NCBI RefSeq assembly: GCF_003628125.1
Contig: NZ_RBZU01000001.1
Location: 901,793 to 965,792, forward strand
DNA length: 64,000 nucleotides
Direction: 5' to 3'
Source: Pararobbsia silviterrae
GTDB lineage: Bacteria > Pseudomonadota > Gammaproteobacteria > Burkholderiales > Burkholderiaceae
Each line of letters starts with the position of its first letter. Within the stretch, counting starts at the first letter, position 1. This document shows positions 1-10,823 of the stretch, in pieces. The translations under genes and the position numbers were made by a program. Under the pieces are notes generated by a model. It was not told the origin of the DNA. It searched no databases and saw nothing but the letters and a program-made list of their open reading frames with translations.

Positions 1-772
1 TGCGGCCTTCAAGGCCGTCAAGGACAAGACGGGCGCCGCGGGCTTCACGATGGAAAACTCGCCCGACTCGTACAACGGTGCGTGGCGTCTGTGGGAAACG
101 ATGATCGCCGAGCAGGGCGGCAAGATCGTCGACAACAACACGCTCGTCTACGGCAAGGCCGGACAGCAGGCGCTGCAGACGATGGTCGACTGGTATGCGC
201 AAGGCCTCGGCACGAAGGGGCTCGACTACGGCGCGTCGACGTCGGAGTTCGTCGCGGGCAAGGCAGGCTTCATGATCAACGGCGTCTGGGAAGTCCCGAC
301 GCTCACCGACGCGGCGAATGCGAAGAAGCTCGGCTTCGACTACGCGGTGGTTCCGATGCCGGCGCTCTATAACGGCAATGCGAGCGTCTGGGCCGACTCG
401 CACGCGTTCGCGATTCCGCAGAACAAGGGCAAGCCGATCTCGCCCGAGCATGTGAAGGCCGTCCTGCAGTTCGTCGCCTATGTCGAACAACACGCGATCG
501 TCTGGGGCGGCGGCGGCCACATTCCGGCCTACAAGCCCGTGACGCTCTCGGACGCGTTCAAGCAACTCAAGCCGAATTCGGACTATGCGCAGGCGGTCGC
601 CGAGCACGTGACGTACGATCCGGACGGCTGGTGGAGCGGCGCGGCGGGTCCGCTCGAAGCCGCGGCGGCGAAGTACTTCCCGGCCGCGATGAACGGACAA
701 TTGCCGGTCGACAAGGCGCTCAAGATGTTCGACGCCGACGCGAACAAGCTGCTCAAGCGCGCGGCGCCCTGA
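1..772 (+). CDS. Sugar ABC transporter substrate-binding protein, C-terminal part (5' end outside window)
   Basis: The reading frame is open from the left edge and ends in TGA at 770-772; about 256 residues are visible. The protein resembles the C-terminal lobe of family 1 extracellular solute-binding proteins of CUT1-type carbohydrate importers: a central stretch with GFMINGVWEVP and a C-terminal helix pair with FDADANKLLKRAAP. In this family the protein binds a sugar in the periplasm and delivers it to the two membrane permeases, which are encoded immediately downstream here. The start codon and signal peptide lie outside the window, so neither the substrate nor the full length can be judged. 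The identification rests on fold-type similarity plus the two following permease genes. No ATPase gene is seen in the visible part; it may lie upstream or be shared. Confidence 0.85.
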   Translation, partial: AAFKAVKDKTGAAGFTMENSPDSYNGAWRLWETMIAEQGGKIVDNNTLVYGKAGQQALQTMVDWYAQGLGTKGLDYGASTSEFVAGKAGFMINGVWEVPTLTDAANAKKLGFDYAVVPMPALYNGNASVWADSHAFAIPQNKGKPISPEHVKAVLQFVAYVEQHAIVWGGGGHIPAYKPVTLSDAFKQLKPNSDYAQAVAEHVTYDPDGWWSGAAGPLEAAAAKYFPAAMNGQLPVDKALKMFDADANKLLKRAAP

Positions 773-959
773 GCGTCTTTCGACATTCGGTTTGAGTCGT
801 GACCGGCAGGGTTCCGAGTTCGGGTGCGGGTCGGATGCGTGACGTGTGCCGTCCCTATCGCATCCGTCGCGCGCATCCATCGCGTGCATTCGACGCCGCG
901 CGTGCAGTGCGCGCGGCGCCCGCCATCGGAATCGGCCGGCGCTTCAAGCAGGTGAGGAC

Positions 960-1928
960 ATGACGCGTTCCCCGATCTCGAATCCGCCGCCGGCCGCCGT
1001 GCCGGCGCAGGCGGCGACCCACACGCGCCGACCACGCCGGGGCGGTGCGCGCCGGCGCGGCGTCGATGCGCGCGGCCAGATGCGCATGGCGTGGCTCATG
1101 CTCGCGCCGTTCGTCGTCGCCTATCTGTTGTTTTTCCTGTGGCCCGCCTTGCAGACCGTGCGGCTCAGCTTCACGGACAGCGGGCTCACGGACACCAAGG
1201 GCTATGTCGGTCTCGCGAACTACGTCCAGTTGATCGGCGACGACGACTTCTGGGCCGCGCTCGTGCAGACCGCGTATTTCGCTGTATTGACGGTCGTGCC
1301 GCTGACCGCGCTCGGTCTCGTGATGGCGATGCTCGTGAACCGCCTCACGCGGGCGCGCGCACTCGTGCAGGCGGTGTTTTTTCTGCCGTATGTGTTGCCT
1401 GTCGCCGTCATGACCTTGATCTTCGGCTGGCTCTATCACCCGGTCTACGGACTCGTGAATGCGGTGCTCGGCGGCTCGCGCGCCTGGCTCAACGACGTCG
1501 ACTGGGCGATGCCGTCGGTCGCGCTCGCGACGATCTGGTGGACGGTCGGCTTCAACGTGCTGCTGTTCGTCGCGGGGCTCGGCAATATTCCGGCCGAACT
1601 CTACGAAGCCGCCCGACTCGACGGCGCGAATCGCTGGGAACAGTTCCGCTACATCACGTGGCCGCAACTGAAGCCGACGACGAGCCTCGTGTTCATGCTG
1701 CAGCTGATCGCATCGGTCAAGATCTTCTCGCAGCCGTACATCCTGACCGGCGGCGGTCCGTTCAATACCACGCGCGTCGTGCTTCAGTACATGTACGAAC
1801 AGGGCTTCACGAGCCAGAACGCCGGCTATGCGTCGGCGATCGCGTGCGCGTTCCTGCTCGTCGTGCTGATGCTCGCGCTGTTGCAGGCCGCATTGACGTG
1901 GTGGCGCATCCGGAGGGCGTCGGCATGA
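960..1928 (+). CDS. Sugar ABC transporter permease (MalF/UgpA-like)
   Basis: A 322-residue inner-membrane permease of the binding-protein-dependent transport family. After a basic, Arg/Pro-rich cytoplasmic N-terminus of about 40 residues there are six hydrophobic segments, and near the C-terminal third lies the EAA-type loop (LYEAARLDGANRWEQFRYITWP) that contacts the ATPase. I chose ATG at 960 because AGGTGAGG sits just upstream; the frame stays open to 846, but that extension is arginine-rich and has no ribosome site. It follows the binding-protein gene after 187 bp of apparently non-coding DNA, and its stop overlaps the next permease start (ATGA), indicating translational coupling. The transported sugar is not identifiable from the sequence. 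Confidence 0.9.
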   Translation: MTRSPISNPPPAAVPAQAATHTRRPRRGGARRRGVDARGQMRMAWLMLAPFVVAYLLFFLWPALQTVRLSFTDSGLTDTKGYVGLANYVQLIGDDDFWAALVQTAYFAVLTVVPLTALGLVMAMLVNRLTRARALVQAVFFLPYVLPVAVMTLIFGWLYHPVYGLVNAVLGGSRAWLNDVDWAMPSVALATIWWTVGFNVLLFVAGLGNIPAELYEAARLDGANRWEQFRYITWPQLKPTTSLVFMLQLIASVKIFSQPYILTGGGPFNTTRVVLQYMYEQGFTSQNAGYASAIACAFLLVVLMLALLQAALTWWRIRRASA

Positions 1929-2755
1929 AGAACAAGGTTACGTTCGCGGCGGTGCTCGCCACGCTCTCGACGCTCGCGCTCGCCGTCGTCTGGGCATTGC
2001 CGTTGCTCTGGGCCGCGAGCACGGCGCTGCGGCCCGAGGAGCAGACGGTCATCACGCCGCTGCAATGGTTGCCGCATCCGTTCGTGTTCGGCGCATTCGC
2101 GCATGTGCTGTCGGTCGGCAATCTGCCCGTCTGGTTCATCAACAGCGCCGTCACGGCGATCGCCGTCACCGTGATCACGATCGCGATCAGCCTGACCGCG
2201 GCCTATGCGTTTTCGCAATTGCGCTTCGCCGGCGGCACGACGCTGTTCTGGCTCGCGATGGTCGGTTTCATGTTTCCGTTCGAAGCGCTGCTGATCCCGC
2301 TGTTTCGCGAGATGCACAGCTTCGGACTGACCAATACGCTGTCGGGCATCGTGTTGCCGCAGGTCGTTTCGCCGGTCGCGATCTTCGTGTTCAAGCAGTT
2401 CTTCGACCAGATCCCGAAGGACTTCAAGGAAGCCGCGATTCTTGACGGCGCGAGCGAGTGGTCGGTGCTGTTTCGCGTGTTTCTGCCGCTGTCGAAGAAC
2501 ATCGTATATGCGGTCGCGATCGTGGTCTTCATCGGCGCATGGAACAACTTCCTGTGGCCGTTCATCATCGTGACGACACCGAACATGATGACGGTGCCGG
2601 TCGGGCTCACGCAGGTACAGGACGCGTACGGCGTGCGGTATGCGTCGGATATGGCCGCCGCGTTGCTCGGCGGGATTCCCGTGGCGCTCGCGTATCTGGT
2701 TTTCCAGCGTCGCGTGACGCAGGGCTTTCTCGCGGCGACCGGACTCAAGGGATAG
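1925..2755 (+). CDS. Sugar ABC transporter permease (MalG/UgpE-like)
   Basis: A 276-residue permease, the second membrane subunit of the same importer. The start ATG at 1925 overlaps the stop of the preceding permease by four bases. Features seen: an N-terminal membrane segment (FAAVLATLSTLALAVVWALPLLW), further hydrophobic segments, and the EAA loop FKEAAILDGASEWSVLFRVFLPLS, which is characteristic of CUT1 permeases. The length is normal for a MalG-type subunit. It is the last gene of the operon; a strong intrinsic terminator lies 120 bp downstream. It is expected to pair with the upstream permease in a heterodimer in the cytoplasmic membrane; the substrate is unknown. Confidence 0.9.
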   Translation: MKNKVTFAAVLATLSTLALAVVWALPLLWAASTALRPEEQTVITPLQWLPHPFVFGAFAHVLSVGNLPVWFINSAVTAIAVTVITIAISLTAAYAFSQLRFAGGTTLFWLAMVGFMFPFEALLIPLFREMHSFGLTNTLSGIVLPQVVSPVAIFVFKQFFDQIPKDFKEAAILDGASEWSVLFRVFLPLSKNIVYAVAIVVFIGAWNNFLWPFIIVTTPNMMTVPVGLTQVQDAYGVRYASDMAAALLGGIPVALAYLVFQRRVTQGFLAATGLKG

Positions 2756-2875
2756 GGCGGCGCGTGGGCCGTGATCCGCGCGCGGCGGATCGCGATCGGT
2801 GCGCGCCGCGCGGGCCGTCGTCGATCGACGCGCGGCCGTGTGACGAGTAGAGGGTGGTTGTGGCTGTGTCTTTTC

Positions 2876-2915
2876 GGCAGGCGGCCGTCGGTGACGGCGC
2901 CTGCCTTTTCTTTTT
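2876..2915 (+). terminator. Rho-independent terminator of the sugar transporter operon
   Basis: A nearly perfect GC-rich stem (GGCAGGC-G-GCCGTC / GACGGC-GCCTGCC, GGT loop, one bulged G) spans 2876-2905 and is followed by TTTTCTTTTT. The T-tract is on the plus strand, so it terminates the permease operon; it also separates it from the convergent ureG end at 2931. Confidence 0.9.
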
Positions 2916-2930
2916 CGGCGTCTGCCGCGT

Positions 2931-3569
2931 TCAAGCGGTCAGCAAGCCCTTTTTCTCGATGAAGGCGACGACGTCCTGCACGCCGTCGAGCGACTTGAGG
3001 TTCGACATCGTGAAGGGCCGTTCGCCGCGCATCTTCTTCGCGTCGGCGGCCATGATCTCGAGCGAGGCGCCGACGAGCGGCGCGAGGTCGGTCTTGTTGA
3101 TCAGCAAGAGATCCGACTTCGTGATGCCCGGACCGCCCTTGCGCGGAATCTTTTCACCGCCCGCGACATCGATCACGTAGATCGTCAGATCGGAAAGCTC
3201 GGGGCTGAACGTCGCCGCGAGGTTGTCGCCGCCCGACTCGATAAAGACGATGTCGGCATCGGGGAAACGCGTGAGCATGCGGTCGACGGCTTCGAGATTG
3301 ATCGACGCGTCCTCGCGGATCGCCGTGTGCGGACAGCCGCCCGTCTCGACGCCCATGATGCGTTCGGGCGGCAGTGCGCCCGCGACCGTCAGCAGGCGCT
3401 GGTCTTCTTTCGTGTAGATGTCGTTGGTGATCACGACGAGGTCGTACGTATCGCGCATCGTCTTGCAGAGCATTTCGACGAGCGTCGTTTTGCCCGAGCC
3501 GACGGGGCCGCCGATGCCGACGCGCAGAGGCGGGAGTTTCTTGGTGCGGGCCGCGGAAGGTGCGTTCAT
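2931..3569 (-). CDS. ureG: Urease accessory GTPase UreG
   Basis: A 212-residue SIMIBI-class GTPase that supplies energy for delivering nickel and CO2 into the urease active site. Visible motifs: P-loop GPVGSGKT at residues 21-28, the conserved metal-binding Cys-Pro-His at 79-81 ([10 protein letters not shown]), the Walker B-like FIESGGDNL region, and the NKTDLAP guanine-specificity motif. The length matches the family. It is the last gene of the ureDABCEFG cluster, 57 bp downstream of ureF. In the cell it acts with UreF and UreD (UreH) in the cytoplasmic pre-activation complex and receives nickel from UreE. Confidence 0.98.
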   Translation of the reverse strand: MNAPSAARTKKLPPLRVGIGGPVGSGKTTLVEMLCKTMRDTYDLVVITNDIYTKEDQRLLTVAGALPPERIMGVETGGCPHTAIREDASINLEAVDRMLTRFPDADIVFIESGGDNLAATFSPELSDLTIYVIDVAGGEKIPRKGGPGITKSDLLLINKTDLAPLVGASLEIMAADAKKMRGERPFTMSNLKSLDGVQDVVAFIEKKGLLTA

Positions 3570-3626
3570 GATCGTGCGGTGTCTGAGTCAGTGTGGATAG
3601 ATGAGCGGGGCGCGGCGGCCGCCGCC

Positions 3627-4322
3627 CTATGAGCGGAACAGGCGTGAGTATTGCGATTCGTGCCGCGCCGACAGGATGCCGAGCATCGGCGCGAACGTGA
3701 CGAGGCCGTCGTCGGGTACGCGCAGCGCATGCGCGACCGCGCGCGCGATTGGCTCGCGTTGTGCGACGAGCGCGCGCTGGCCCGCGAGTTGCCCGAGCGG
3801 CACGGCCTTGAGCGCCGCGGCGATCTGGTTCTCGGCCCAGGCGAACGCATAGGCGGTCAATGTATGGTCGAGCGTTGCCTGATGCGCGAGCGCCGCGAGC
3901 GCGAAGACGGTCGGCTGGGCGACGGGCCGCATCGTCGCGAGCAGCGCGCGGCGCGCGGCGTCGCCCCATTCGAGCGAGGTGCAGAGCTGCGCGAGCGACC
4001 AGCCCATCTGTTCCGTTTCCTGTCGCAGTTCGGCCGATTCGCGGCTCGCGAGGAACTGCGTGTCGGCCACGCGCAGCGCTTCGACGTCGGCCTCGCCGAA
4101 CGACTGCCAGCGCGTGAACTGATGGGCAAGAAACGGGAGCTCGCCATAGGCGAGCACATGCTCGAGACCGCTCGCGATCCATTCGGCTGCGCTCGGTCCG
4201 TCGTGCACGATGCCGGTCTCGACGGCGGCTTCGAGGCCCTGCGAATAGCTGAACGCGCCGATCGGCAACGCGGGCGACGCGAGATGCAGCAGTCCGACGA
4301 GTTCGTGCGTGCCGAGGCTCAT
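3627..4322 (-). CDS. ureF: Urease accessory protein UreF
   Basis: A 231-residue all-helical urease chaperone. The N-terminus [30 protein letters not shown] is the signature of the family, and the C-terminal half has the usual Ala/Arg-rich helices ([15 protein letters not shown]). UreF bridges UreD and UreG in the urease activation complex and acts as a gate for UreG GTPase activity. ATG at 4322 lies three bases from the ureE stop at 4326, which points to tight translational coupling with ureE. The length is normal. Confidence 0.97.
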   Translation of the reverse strand: MSLGTHELVGLLHLASPALPIGAFSYSQGLEAAVETGIVHDGPSAAEWIASGLEHVLAYGELPFLAHQFTRWQSFGEADVEALRVADTQFLASRESAELRQETEQMGWSLAQLCTSLEWGDAARRALLATMRPVAQPTVFALAALAHQATLDHTLTAYAFAWAENQIAAALKAVPLGQLAGQRALVAQREPIARAVAHALRVPDDGLVTFAPMLGILSARHESQYSRLFRS

Positions 4323-4325
4323 GAT

Positions 4326-5189
4326 TCAGCGATGCGTGTGTTTGTGGGAACGACCGTGAGCGTGGTCGTGATCGTGCGCATGATCGTCTGCAGGGTCATG
4401 CGGGTGATCGTGGTCATGCGCGTGCGAATGCGCGTGTTTGTCCGCGTGCGAGTGCGCATGATCGTGCGCATGCGAATGCTCGTGGTCATGCGCATGCGAG
4501 CCATGATGATTGTGGTCATGGTCATGGTCATGGTCATGGTCATGCGTGTGGCCGTGGCCATGCGTGTGCGCATGGGGGTGATCATCGCCATGCGCATGCG
4601 TGTGATGGCCCGCGTGCGCATGACCGTGATCGTGGTCGTGCGCATGATCATGGTCATGCGCGTGACCATGCCGTTCCTCGAAGACCTGCTGCGCGAGCGC
4701 GTAGTCCTCGGCGAACGTTTCGTCGTGGCCATGCTTGTGACCGCCGCCGTACGCACCCGATTCCGGCGTGAACGGCGCATTGGCCGCTTCGACGCGCACG
4801 CCCAGACGTCCGAGCATGTCGGCGAGCACGGGATCGCTTTCGATCTGCAGATACGCGTCGCCGATTTCGACGGGCGTATGGCGATTGCCGAGGTGATAGG
4901 CGGCGCGCGTGAGCGCCAGGGCGCTACCCGACGTAATGCGCAGCACGGGTTGCGCGGCCGCGACGACGCGGACCATCGAACCGTCCTCGGCGACGAGCAC
5001 GTCGCCATCGTTGAGGATCGTGCCGCGCGGCAGCAGCACGCCGATCTCCTCGCCCGAGTCGAGGGTCGTCGCAAGGCGGCTCTTGCGACGCTCGTCGAAC
5101 GCGAGCGTCAGCGTCTCGGCGCGCGCGAGCAGCGGTTTGGCGATCCGCGTGCCCGGCGGAATCAGTTTGTTCAGGGTTCGCATCGTCAT
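4326..5189 (-). CDS. ureE: Urease nickel metallochaperone UreE with a very long His-rich tail
   Basis: A 287-residue protein. Residues 1 to about 150 are a UreE domain ([15 protein letters not shown]; the [14 protein letters not shown] strand region; the [13 protein letters not shown] motif with the conserved His used for Ni binding at the dimer interface). From about residue 168 to the end lies a tail of about 115 residues with roughly 50 histidines, mostly as HD, HA, HG and HS pairs. UreE delivers Ni(II) to UreG; His tails raise its nickel capacity. This tail is several times longer than the ~10-15-residue tail of the Klebsiella-type protein. ATG at 5189 was used; an in-frame ATG at 5183 (MRTLNKLI) is an equally good start. 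The DNA of the tail is low-complexity, with five exact GGTCAT repeats at 4514-4543. Confidence 0.97.
   Translation of the reverse strand: MTMRTLNKLIPPGTRIAKPLLARAETLTLAFDERRKSRLATTLDSGEEIGVLLPRGTILNDGDVLVAEDGSMVRVVAAAQPVLRITSGSALALTRAAYHLGNRHTPVEIGDAYLQIESDPVLADMLGRLGVRVEAANAPFTPESGAYGGGHKHGHDETFAEDYALAQQVFEERHGHAHDHDHAHDHDHGHAHAGHHTHAHGDDHPHAHTHGHGHTHDHDHDHDHDHNHHGSHAHDHEHSHAHDHAHSHADKHAHSHAHDHDHPHDPADDHAHDHDHAHGRSHKHTHR
4514..4543. repeat. Hexanucleotide tandem repeat (GGTCAT)x5 within ureE
   Basis: Five uninterrupted copies of GGTCAT lie at 4514-4543; read on the coding strand they give alternating His and Asp codons. The surrounding 4330-4680 is an imperfect continuation with the same CAT/ATG-rich pattern. 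Being a multiple of three, gain or loss of units would change the length of the tail without breaking the frame. Confidence 0.9.
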
Positions 5190-5471
5190 GGATCAAGGAG
5201 TGCGCCGCGTCGTGATGTCACGCGCGCGCGAGGTCGGCAGGTCCGTGCATCGTACGCCTGTTGCGGCGATCGTTCATGAATCGTCGAAGCCGCCCGGGGC
5301 GATCGGCGCGGCGCGCGGCCCGGGCCTGACACATCCGCGCGCGGAGCCTGGCGCGGGTCCCGGAGCCGCCATGGGACCGATGCGGATACGGGCGTCGGCA
5401 CCGCCGCGGAATCGGCTCTGGAATCGGCGCCGGCAACGACGCCGGCAACGACGCCGATTCCGCCGCGCGAC
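5190..5471. other. ureC-ureE spacer with hairpin and 12-bp direct repeat
   Basis: These 282 bp separate ureC from ureEFG; no convincing gene is present. The only structure I see is at 5420-5461: a 10-bp perfect inverted repeat (GGAATCGGCG / CGCCGATTCC, 22-base loop) whose loop contains CGCCGGCAACGA repeated with a 12-bp period. There is no T-tract, so it is not a classical terminator. It could weaken read-through or stabilise the ureDABC end of the transcript. This role is inference. Confidence 0.6.
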
Positions 5472-7178
<1,707 letters not shown>

Positions 7179-7269
7179 GGTCTGGATGTCCTAGAGGAGG
7201 ATCGCACGCACGCGTGCGCAAGCCGGGCGCCGCCCGAACGGCGCGCGCCGCCGCATCTGCGCGACGCGC

Positions 7270-7578
7270 CTAGTCGAGCTTGCCCATGATGCGGGCGTTG
7301 AAACCGTAGACGACGCGGTCGCCCGCGAGCGCGACGAGTTCGACCGTGCGCGTCTGGCCGGGTTCGAAACGCACCGCCGTGCCCGACGCGATATTGAGCC
7401 GGAAACCGCGCGCCTGCTCGCGATCGAAATCGAGCGCCGCATTGACTTCGTAGAAGTGGAAATGCGAGCCGACCTGCACGGGCCGATCGCCGGTATTGGC
7501 GACCGTTACGGTCGTCGTGGCGCGGCCCGCGTTGAGTTCGTGTTCACCGTCGTCGGTGATCAGTTCGCCGGGAATCAT
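7270..7578 (-). CDS. ureB: Urease subunit beta
   Basis: A 102-residue structural subunit of the (alpha-beta-gamma)3 urease. It begins [19 protein letters not shown] and contains the family core [22 protein letters not shown] and [25 protein letters not shown]. It is a separate polypeptide from UreA here, as in most proteobacteria, and lies 11 bp downstream of ureA and 91 bp upstream of ureC. GGAG precedes the ATG at 7578. Confidence 0.98.
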   Translation of the reverse strand: MIPGELITDDGEHELNAGRATTTVTVANTGDRPVQVGSHFHFYEVNAALDFDREQARGFRLNIASGTAVRFEPGQTRTVELVALAGDRVVYGFNARIMGKLD

Positions 7579-7589
7579 CGAGGGCTCCG

Positions 7590-7892
7590 TCAGGGAATCG
7601 GGTGATGGACCGTCACGAGCTTCGTGCCGTCGGGGAACGTCGCCTCGACCTGCACGTCGGGAATCATCTCGGGCACGCCGTCCATGACGTCGTCGCGCGT
7701 GAGCAGCGTCGTGCCGTAGTGCATGACCGCGGCGACGGTCATCCCGTCGCGCGCGGCCTCCATGAGCGCCGCGCTGATGAAGGCGACGGCTTCGGGGTGG
7801 TTGAGCTTCAGGCCGCGGGCTTTACGCCGCTCCGCCAGCAGGGCGGCCGTGAAGATCAGCAGCTTGTCTTTTTCGCGAGGCGTCAGGTTCAT
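7590..7892 (-). CDS. ureA: Urease subunit gamma
   Basis: A 100-residue subunit starting [37 protein letters not shown], the invariant UreA N-terminus, and ending in VTVHHPIP. I used ATG at 7892; the frame could extend five codons to a TTG, but 100 residues is the standard length and the [11 protein letters not shown] start is universal in the family. It belongs to the urease trimer and follows ureD after 102 bp with no gene. Confidence 0.98.
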   Translation of the reverse strand: MNLTPREKDKLLIFTAALLAERRKARGLKLNHPEAVAFISAALMEAARDGMTVAAVMHYGTTLLTRDDVMDGVPEMIPDVQVEATFPDGTKLVTVHHPIP

Positions 7893-7994
7893 CGTCGAGG
7901 ACCACAACGCAAGAGTCAGGGAACGGGGATCGTATCACCCGAATGGGGCAGGAAGTTATTCAGGTGCAGATGTTATGCATAGCGTGCTGGAGGA

Positions 7995-8909
7995 TTACGT
8001 CGTCCAGATCCTCAGCGGCTGCGCGGCCACGCCGTGCACGATGGGGCGCAGCTTGAGCCACGTTTCGGCGAGCGTCGCCTGCAGCGTCTCCATCGAATGC
8101 GCGACGACGCGCACGAGCATCAGGCCGTCGGGCAGGCATGTCGCGCCCGCCTTGATCGCGTCCGAGTACGGCAGCGACGCGGCGAGCGATTCGGCGAGTT
8201 CGGCCGTGCACGCCGGGCTCACGGCCCACAACGTACCGAACGCCGGATAGCCCGCGAGCGCCTGAGCCGCGTCGCGCAGCGGCGACGACGAATCGAGCAC
8301 GGCGCGTTCGAACCAGAGCGTGCGTGGCCGCGCGCCGCCGTTCGTGCTGATCGTGCGGATCGTACTTTGGGCGCGCAGCGCCGCATCGGACCAGCGCTCG
8401 CCCGATGCCTGCCGGCCGAGCTGCGTGACGTCCCAGCCGAGCGCGGTCGCGCCGTCGGCGAGCGTCAGCGTGAAATCGAGCGCGACGTCGGCCTCGTTGA
8501 AGATGAGGTTGTTTTGCGGCAGCCAGTCGAGCTTCGCGCCTTCGCCGAGCGCGATCGAGATCGCCTGGCTCGCGCGTCGCCGGTTCGCCTTGTACCACTT
8601 CGTCGCGCCGGGCGTCGTGAACAGCGCATGCGCATGCGCGCCGACATCGATGTCGATCGCGAGCGCATCGCCGCCCGCGACGCCGCCGGGCGGATGCACG
8701 ATCACCGTATGGCAGATCGCCTCGCCCTCGGGATACAGCGGCTTTTGAACGCGCAGCGGACCTTCGTGCCGGCGATGCGAGAGCGTCGTGCGCGCGCCCG
8801 CACGGGTCAGCCCGAGCGCGAGTCGGCCGTGCCAGCGGGTGTCGGCGGTTTCGTGCGCCGCGACATCGCGCGCGTGAGACGGGCCAGCGGAATCCATCAA
8901 CGCATTCAT
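7995..8909 (-). CDS. ureD: Urease accessory protein UreD (UreH)
   Basis: A 304-residue scaffold that binds apo-urease and, with UreF and UreG, opens the route for nickel. Family features seen: [35 protein letters not shown], the stretch ending ATKWYKA, and [24 protein letters not shown] at 8909 was used; a second ATG at 8897 (MDSAGPS) is possible, because the first 25 residues are not conserved. It is the first gene of ureDABCEFG, 193 bp downstream of urtE, and is probably on the same nitrogen-controlled transcript. Confidence 0.96.
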   Translation of the reverse strand: MNALMDSAGPSHARDVAAHETADTRWHGRLALGLTRAGARTTLSHRRHEGPLRVQKPLYPEGEAICHTVIVHPPGGVAGGDALAIDIDVGAHAHALFTTPGATKWYKANRRRASQAISIALGEGAKLDWLPQNNLIFNEADVALDFTLTLADGATALGWDVTQLGRQASGERWSDAALRAQSTIRTISTNGGARPRTLWFERAVLDSSSPLRDAAQALAGYPAFGTLWAVSPACTAELAESLAASLPYSDAIKAGATCLPDGLMLVRVVAHSMETLQATLAETWLKLRPIVHGVAAQPLRIWTT

Positions 8910-9102
8910 CGAACGGAAATCGGAATCAGGGGAAGCAGGGGCAGGCGACCGAAGGCCGCGAACGCGCGGACATCGGCGCCTTGGCCGGGATTATGCAGGA
9001 AGCGTCAGATCGCCGGCATGGACATCATGCGGTTCGACGCTGCACGTGCTGACGGGGCATGTGCCGATATGTCACGCACCGAGATACAGATACGCGCGCA
9101 CG

Positions 9103-9798
9103 TCACACCGCGATCATCTCGCGGACGCCCGCGCTGTCCATCTCGCTGCCCGCGCCGCCCGCGACGATCTCGCCGCGGCTCATGACCCAGTACTGATCGG
9201 CGAGCTCGCGCGCGAAGTCGTAGTACTGCTCGACGAGCAGCACCGTGAGACCGTCTTCGTCGACGAGCCGGCGCAAGGTCCGGCCGATGTCGCGGATGAT
9301 CGACGGCTGAATGCCTTCGGTCGGTTCGTCGAGGATCAGCAATTGCGGTTCGCTCATGAGCGCGCGGCCGATCGCGAGCTGTTGCTGCTGGCCGCCCGAC
9401 AGGTCGCCGCCGCGTCGCGCGCGCATGTCCTTGAGCACGGGAAAGAGCTCGTAGATGCGCTCGGGAACCGACTTCACGCGCTTGGGCAGGCTTGCCGCGC
9501 CGACGATCAGGTTCTCCTCGACCGTGAGCCGCGGAAAGATGTCGCGGCCTTGCGGCACGTAGGCGAGGCCCTTTTCGACGCGCGCATGCGGCGGCAGGCC
9601 CGCGAGCGCCGCGTCGCGCCATGTGATCCTGCCCGTCTTCGACGGCACGACGCCCATCAGGCAACGCAGCAAGGTCGTCTTGCCGACGCCGTTGCGGCCG
9701 AGCAGCACGGTCAGCTTGCCGTCGGGGGCGCTGAGCGTCACGTTGCGCAGGATATGGCTGCCGCCGTAGTACTGGTTCAATGCATCGATCTTCAACAT
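9103..9798 (-). CDS. urtE: Urea ABC transporter ATP-binding subunit UrtE
   Basis: A 231-residue LivF-type ATPase of the high-affinity urea importer. Motifs: Walker A GRNGVGKTT, Q-loop FVPQGRDIFPRLTVEENL, ABC signature LSGGQQQQLAIGRAL, Walker B LLILDEPTEGIQPS, H-loop as VLLVEQY. ATG at 9798 is preceded by GGAAGGA; the longer open frame upstream of it is the out-of-frame shadow of urtD. It pairs with UrtD on the cytoplasmic face of the UrtB/UrtC channel. There is a 143-bp spacer to urtD. Confidence 0.97.
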   Translation of the reverse strand: MLKIDALNQYYGGSHILRNVTLSAPDGKLTVLLGRNGVGKTTLLRCLMGVVPSKTGRITWRDAALAGLPPHARVEKGLAYVPQGRDIFPRLTVEENLIVGAASLPKRVKSVPERIYELFPVLKDMRARRGGDLSGGQQQQLAIGRALMSEPQLLILDEPTEGIQPSIIRDIGRTLRRLVDEDGLTVLLVEQYYDFARELADQYWVMSRGEIVAGGAGSEMDSAGVREMIAV

Positions 9799-9941
9799 GA
9801 GGTGCTGTCCTTCCGATGTGCTTGGCGAGTCGATCGCCGAGGGCGTGGGCCGCCGTGCCGTGCGTCGCGACGGCATCGACGCGGCGCGGCGCGCGGGTTG
9901 CCCGATGAGACGACCCGGCGACCCAACCTCCCGGTTATCGG

Positions 9942-10823
9942 CTATCGGCCGAGATACGACTCGATGACCGTCTCGTTGCGCTTGACCGTGTCGAGCGTGC
10001 CCTCCGCGAGCACGCTGCCTTCGGCCATGACCGTCACGCGGCCGGTTTCGCCGGCGAGCGCCGCGACGAACTCCATATCGTGTTCGACGACCATCATCGA
10101 GCACGACCCGCGCAGGCGATTGAGCAGTTCCGCGAGCTGCATCGTTTCGTCGTCGGTCATGCCCGCGGCCGGCTCGTCGAGCAGCAGCAGTTGCGGCCGC
10201 TGCATGAGCAGCATGCCGATCTCGAGCCGCTGCTTCTGGCCATGCGAGAGCTCGCCCGCGAGCCGGTACGCTTCGGATTCGAGATGCAGCAGCGTCAGCG
10301 TGCTTTCGATACGCTCGCGCGCATCGCGGCCGAGCCGCGCGCGCAGCGACGCGAGCCAGCCGCGGCTGTCTTCGTGCGGAAGCCGCATCGCGAGTTCGAG
10401 GTTTTCCCAGACCGGATGCTGCTCGAAGACGGTCGGCTTCTGGAACTTGCGGCCCACGCCGCTCATCGCGATCTCGGGTTCGCTCAGGCGCGTCAGATCC
10501 GTCGATTGACCGAGGAACGCGGACCCCGTGTCGAGTTTCGTCTTGCCCGTGATCACGTCCATCATCGTCGTCTTGCCCGCGCCGTTGGGGCCGATCACGC
10601 AGCGCAACTCGCCGGTGTCGATCGACAGGCTCAGTTTGTTGAGCGCGCGAAAGCCGTCGAAGCTCACGGTCACGTCCTCGAGATAGAGGATCGGACCATG
10701 CGAGGTGTCGATCTTCGCGGGGTCGACGACGTGGCCCATGCCGGTCAGCGTCGCGGCGGTGCTGCCCGACAGGGCTTCGTCGAGTGTCGCGTCGAAGGTG
10801 TCGTCGCGTGGCTTGATGGTCAT
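9942..10823 (-). CDS. urtD: Urea ABC transporter ATP-binding subunit UrtD
   Basis: A 293-residue LivG-type ATPase. The first ~45 residues are a non-conserved extension (DATLDEALSGSTAATLTG); the ATPase domain follows, with Walker A GPNGAGKTTMMDVITGKT, the AMSGVGRKFQKPTVFEQHPVWENL region, signature LSHGQKQRLEIGMLL, and Walker B LLLLDEPAAGMTDDET. The signature has the LSHGQ variant that is usual in UrtD. The ATG at 10823 overlaps the urtC stop by four bases. It energises urea uptake together with UrtE. Confidence 0.97.
   Translation of the reverse strand: MTIKPRDDTFDATLDEALSGSTAATLTGMGHVVDPAKIDTSHGPILYLEDVTVSFDGFRALNKLSLSIDTGELRCVIGPNGAGKTTMMDVITGKTKLDTGSAFLGQSTDLTRLSEPEIAMSGVGRKFQKPTVFEQHPVWENLELAMRLPHEDSRGWLASLRARLGRDARERIESTLTLLHLESEAYRLAGELSHGQKQRLEIGMLLMQRPQLLLLDEPAAGMTDDETMQLAELLNRLRGSCSMMVVEHDMEFVAALAGETGRVTVMAEGSVLAEGTLDTVKRNETVIESYLGR

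Noticed and set aside
3651-5279. A 542-codon plus-strand frame rich in Val, Met and Arg opposite ureF/ureE
   Set aside because: It is the complement of the His-rich ureE tail (CAT/GAC repeats), not a membrane protein.
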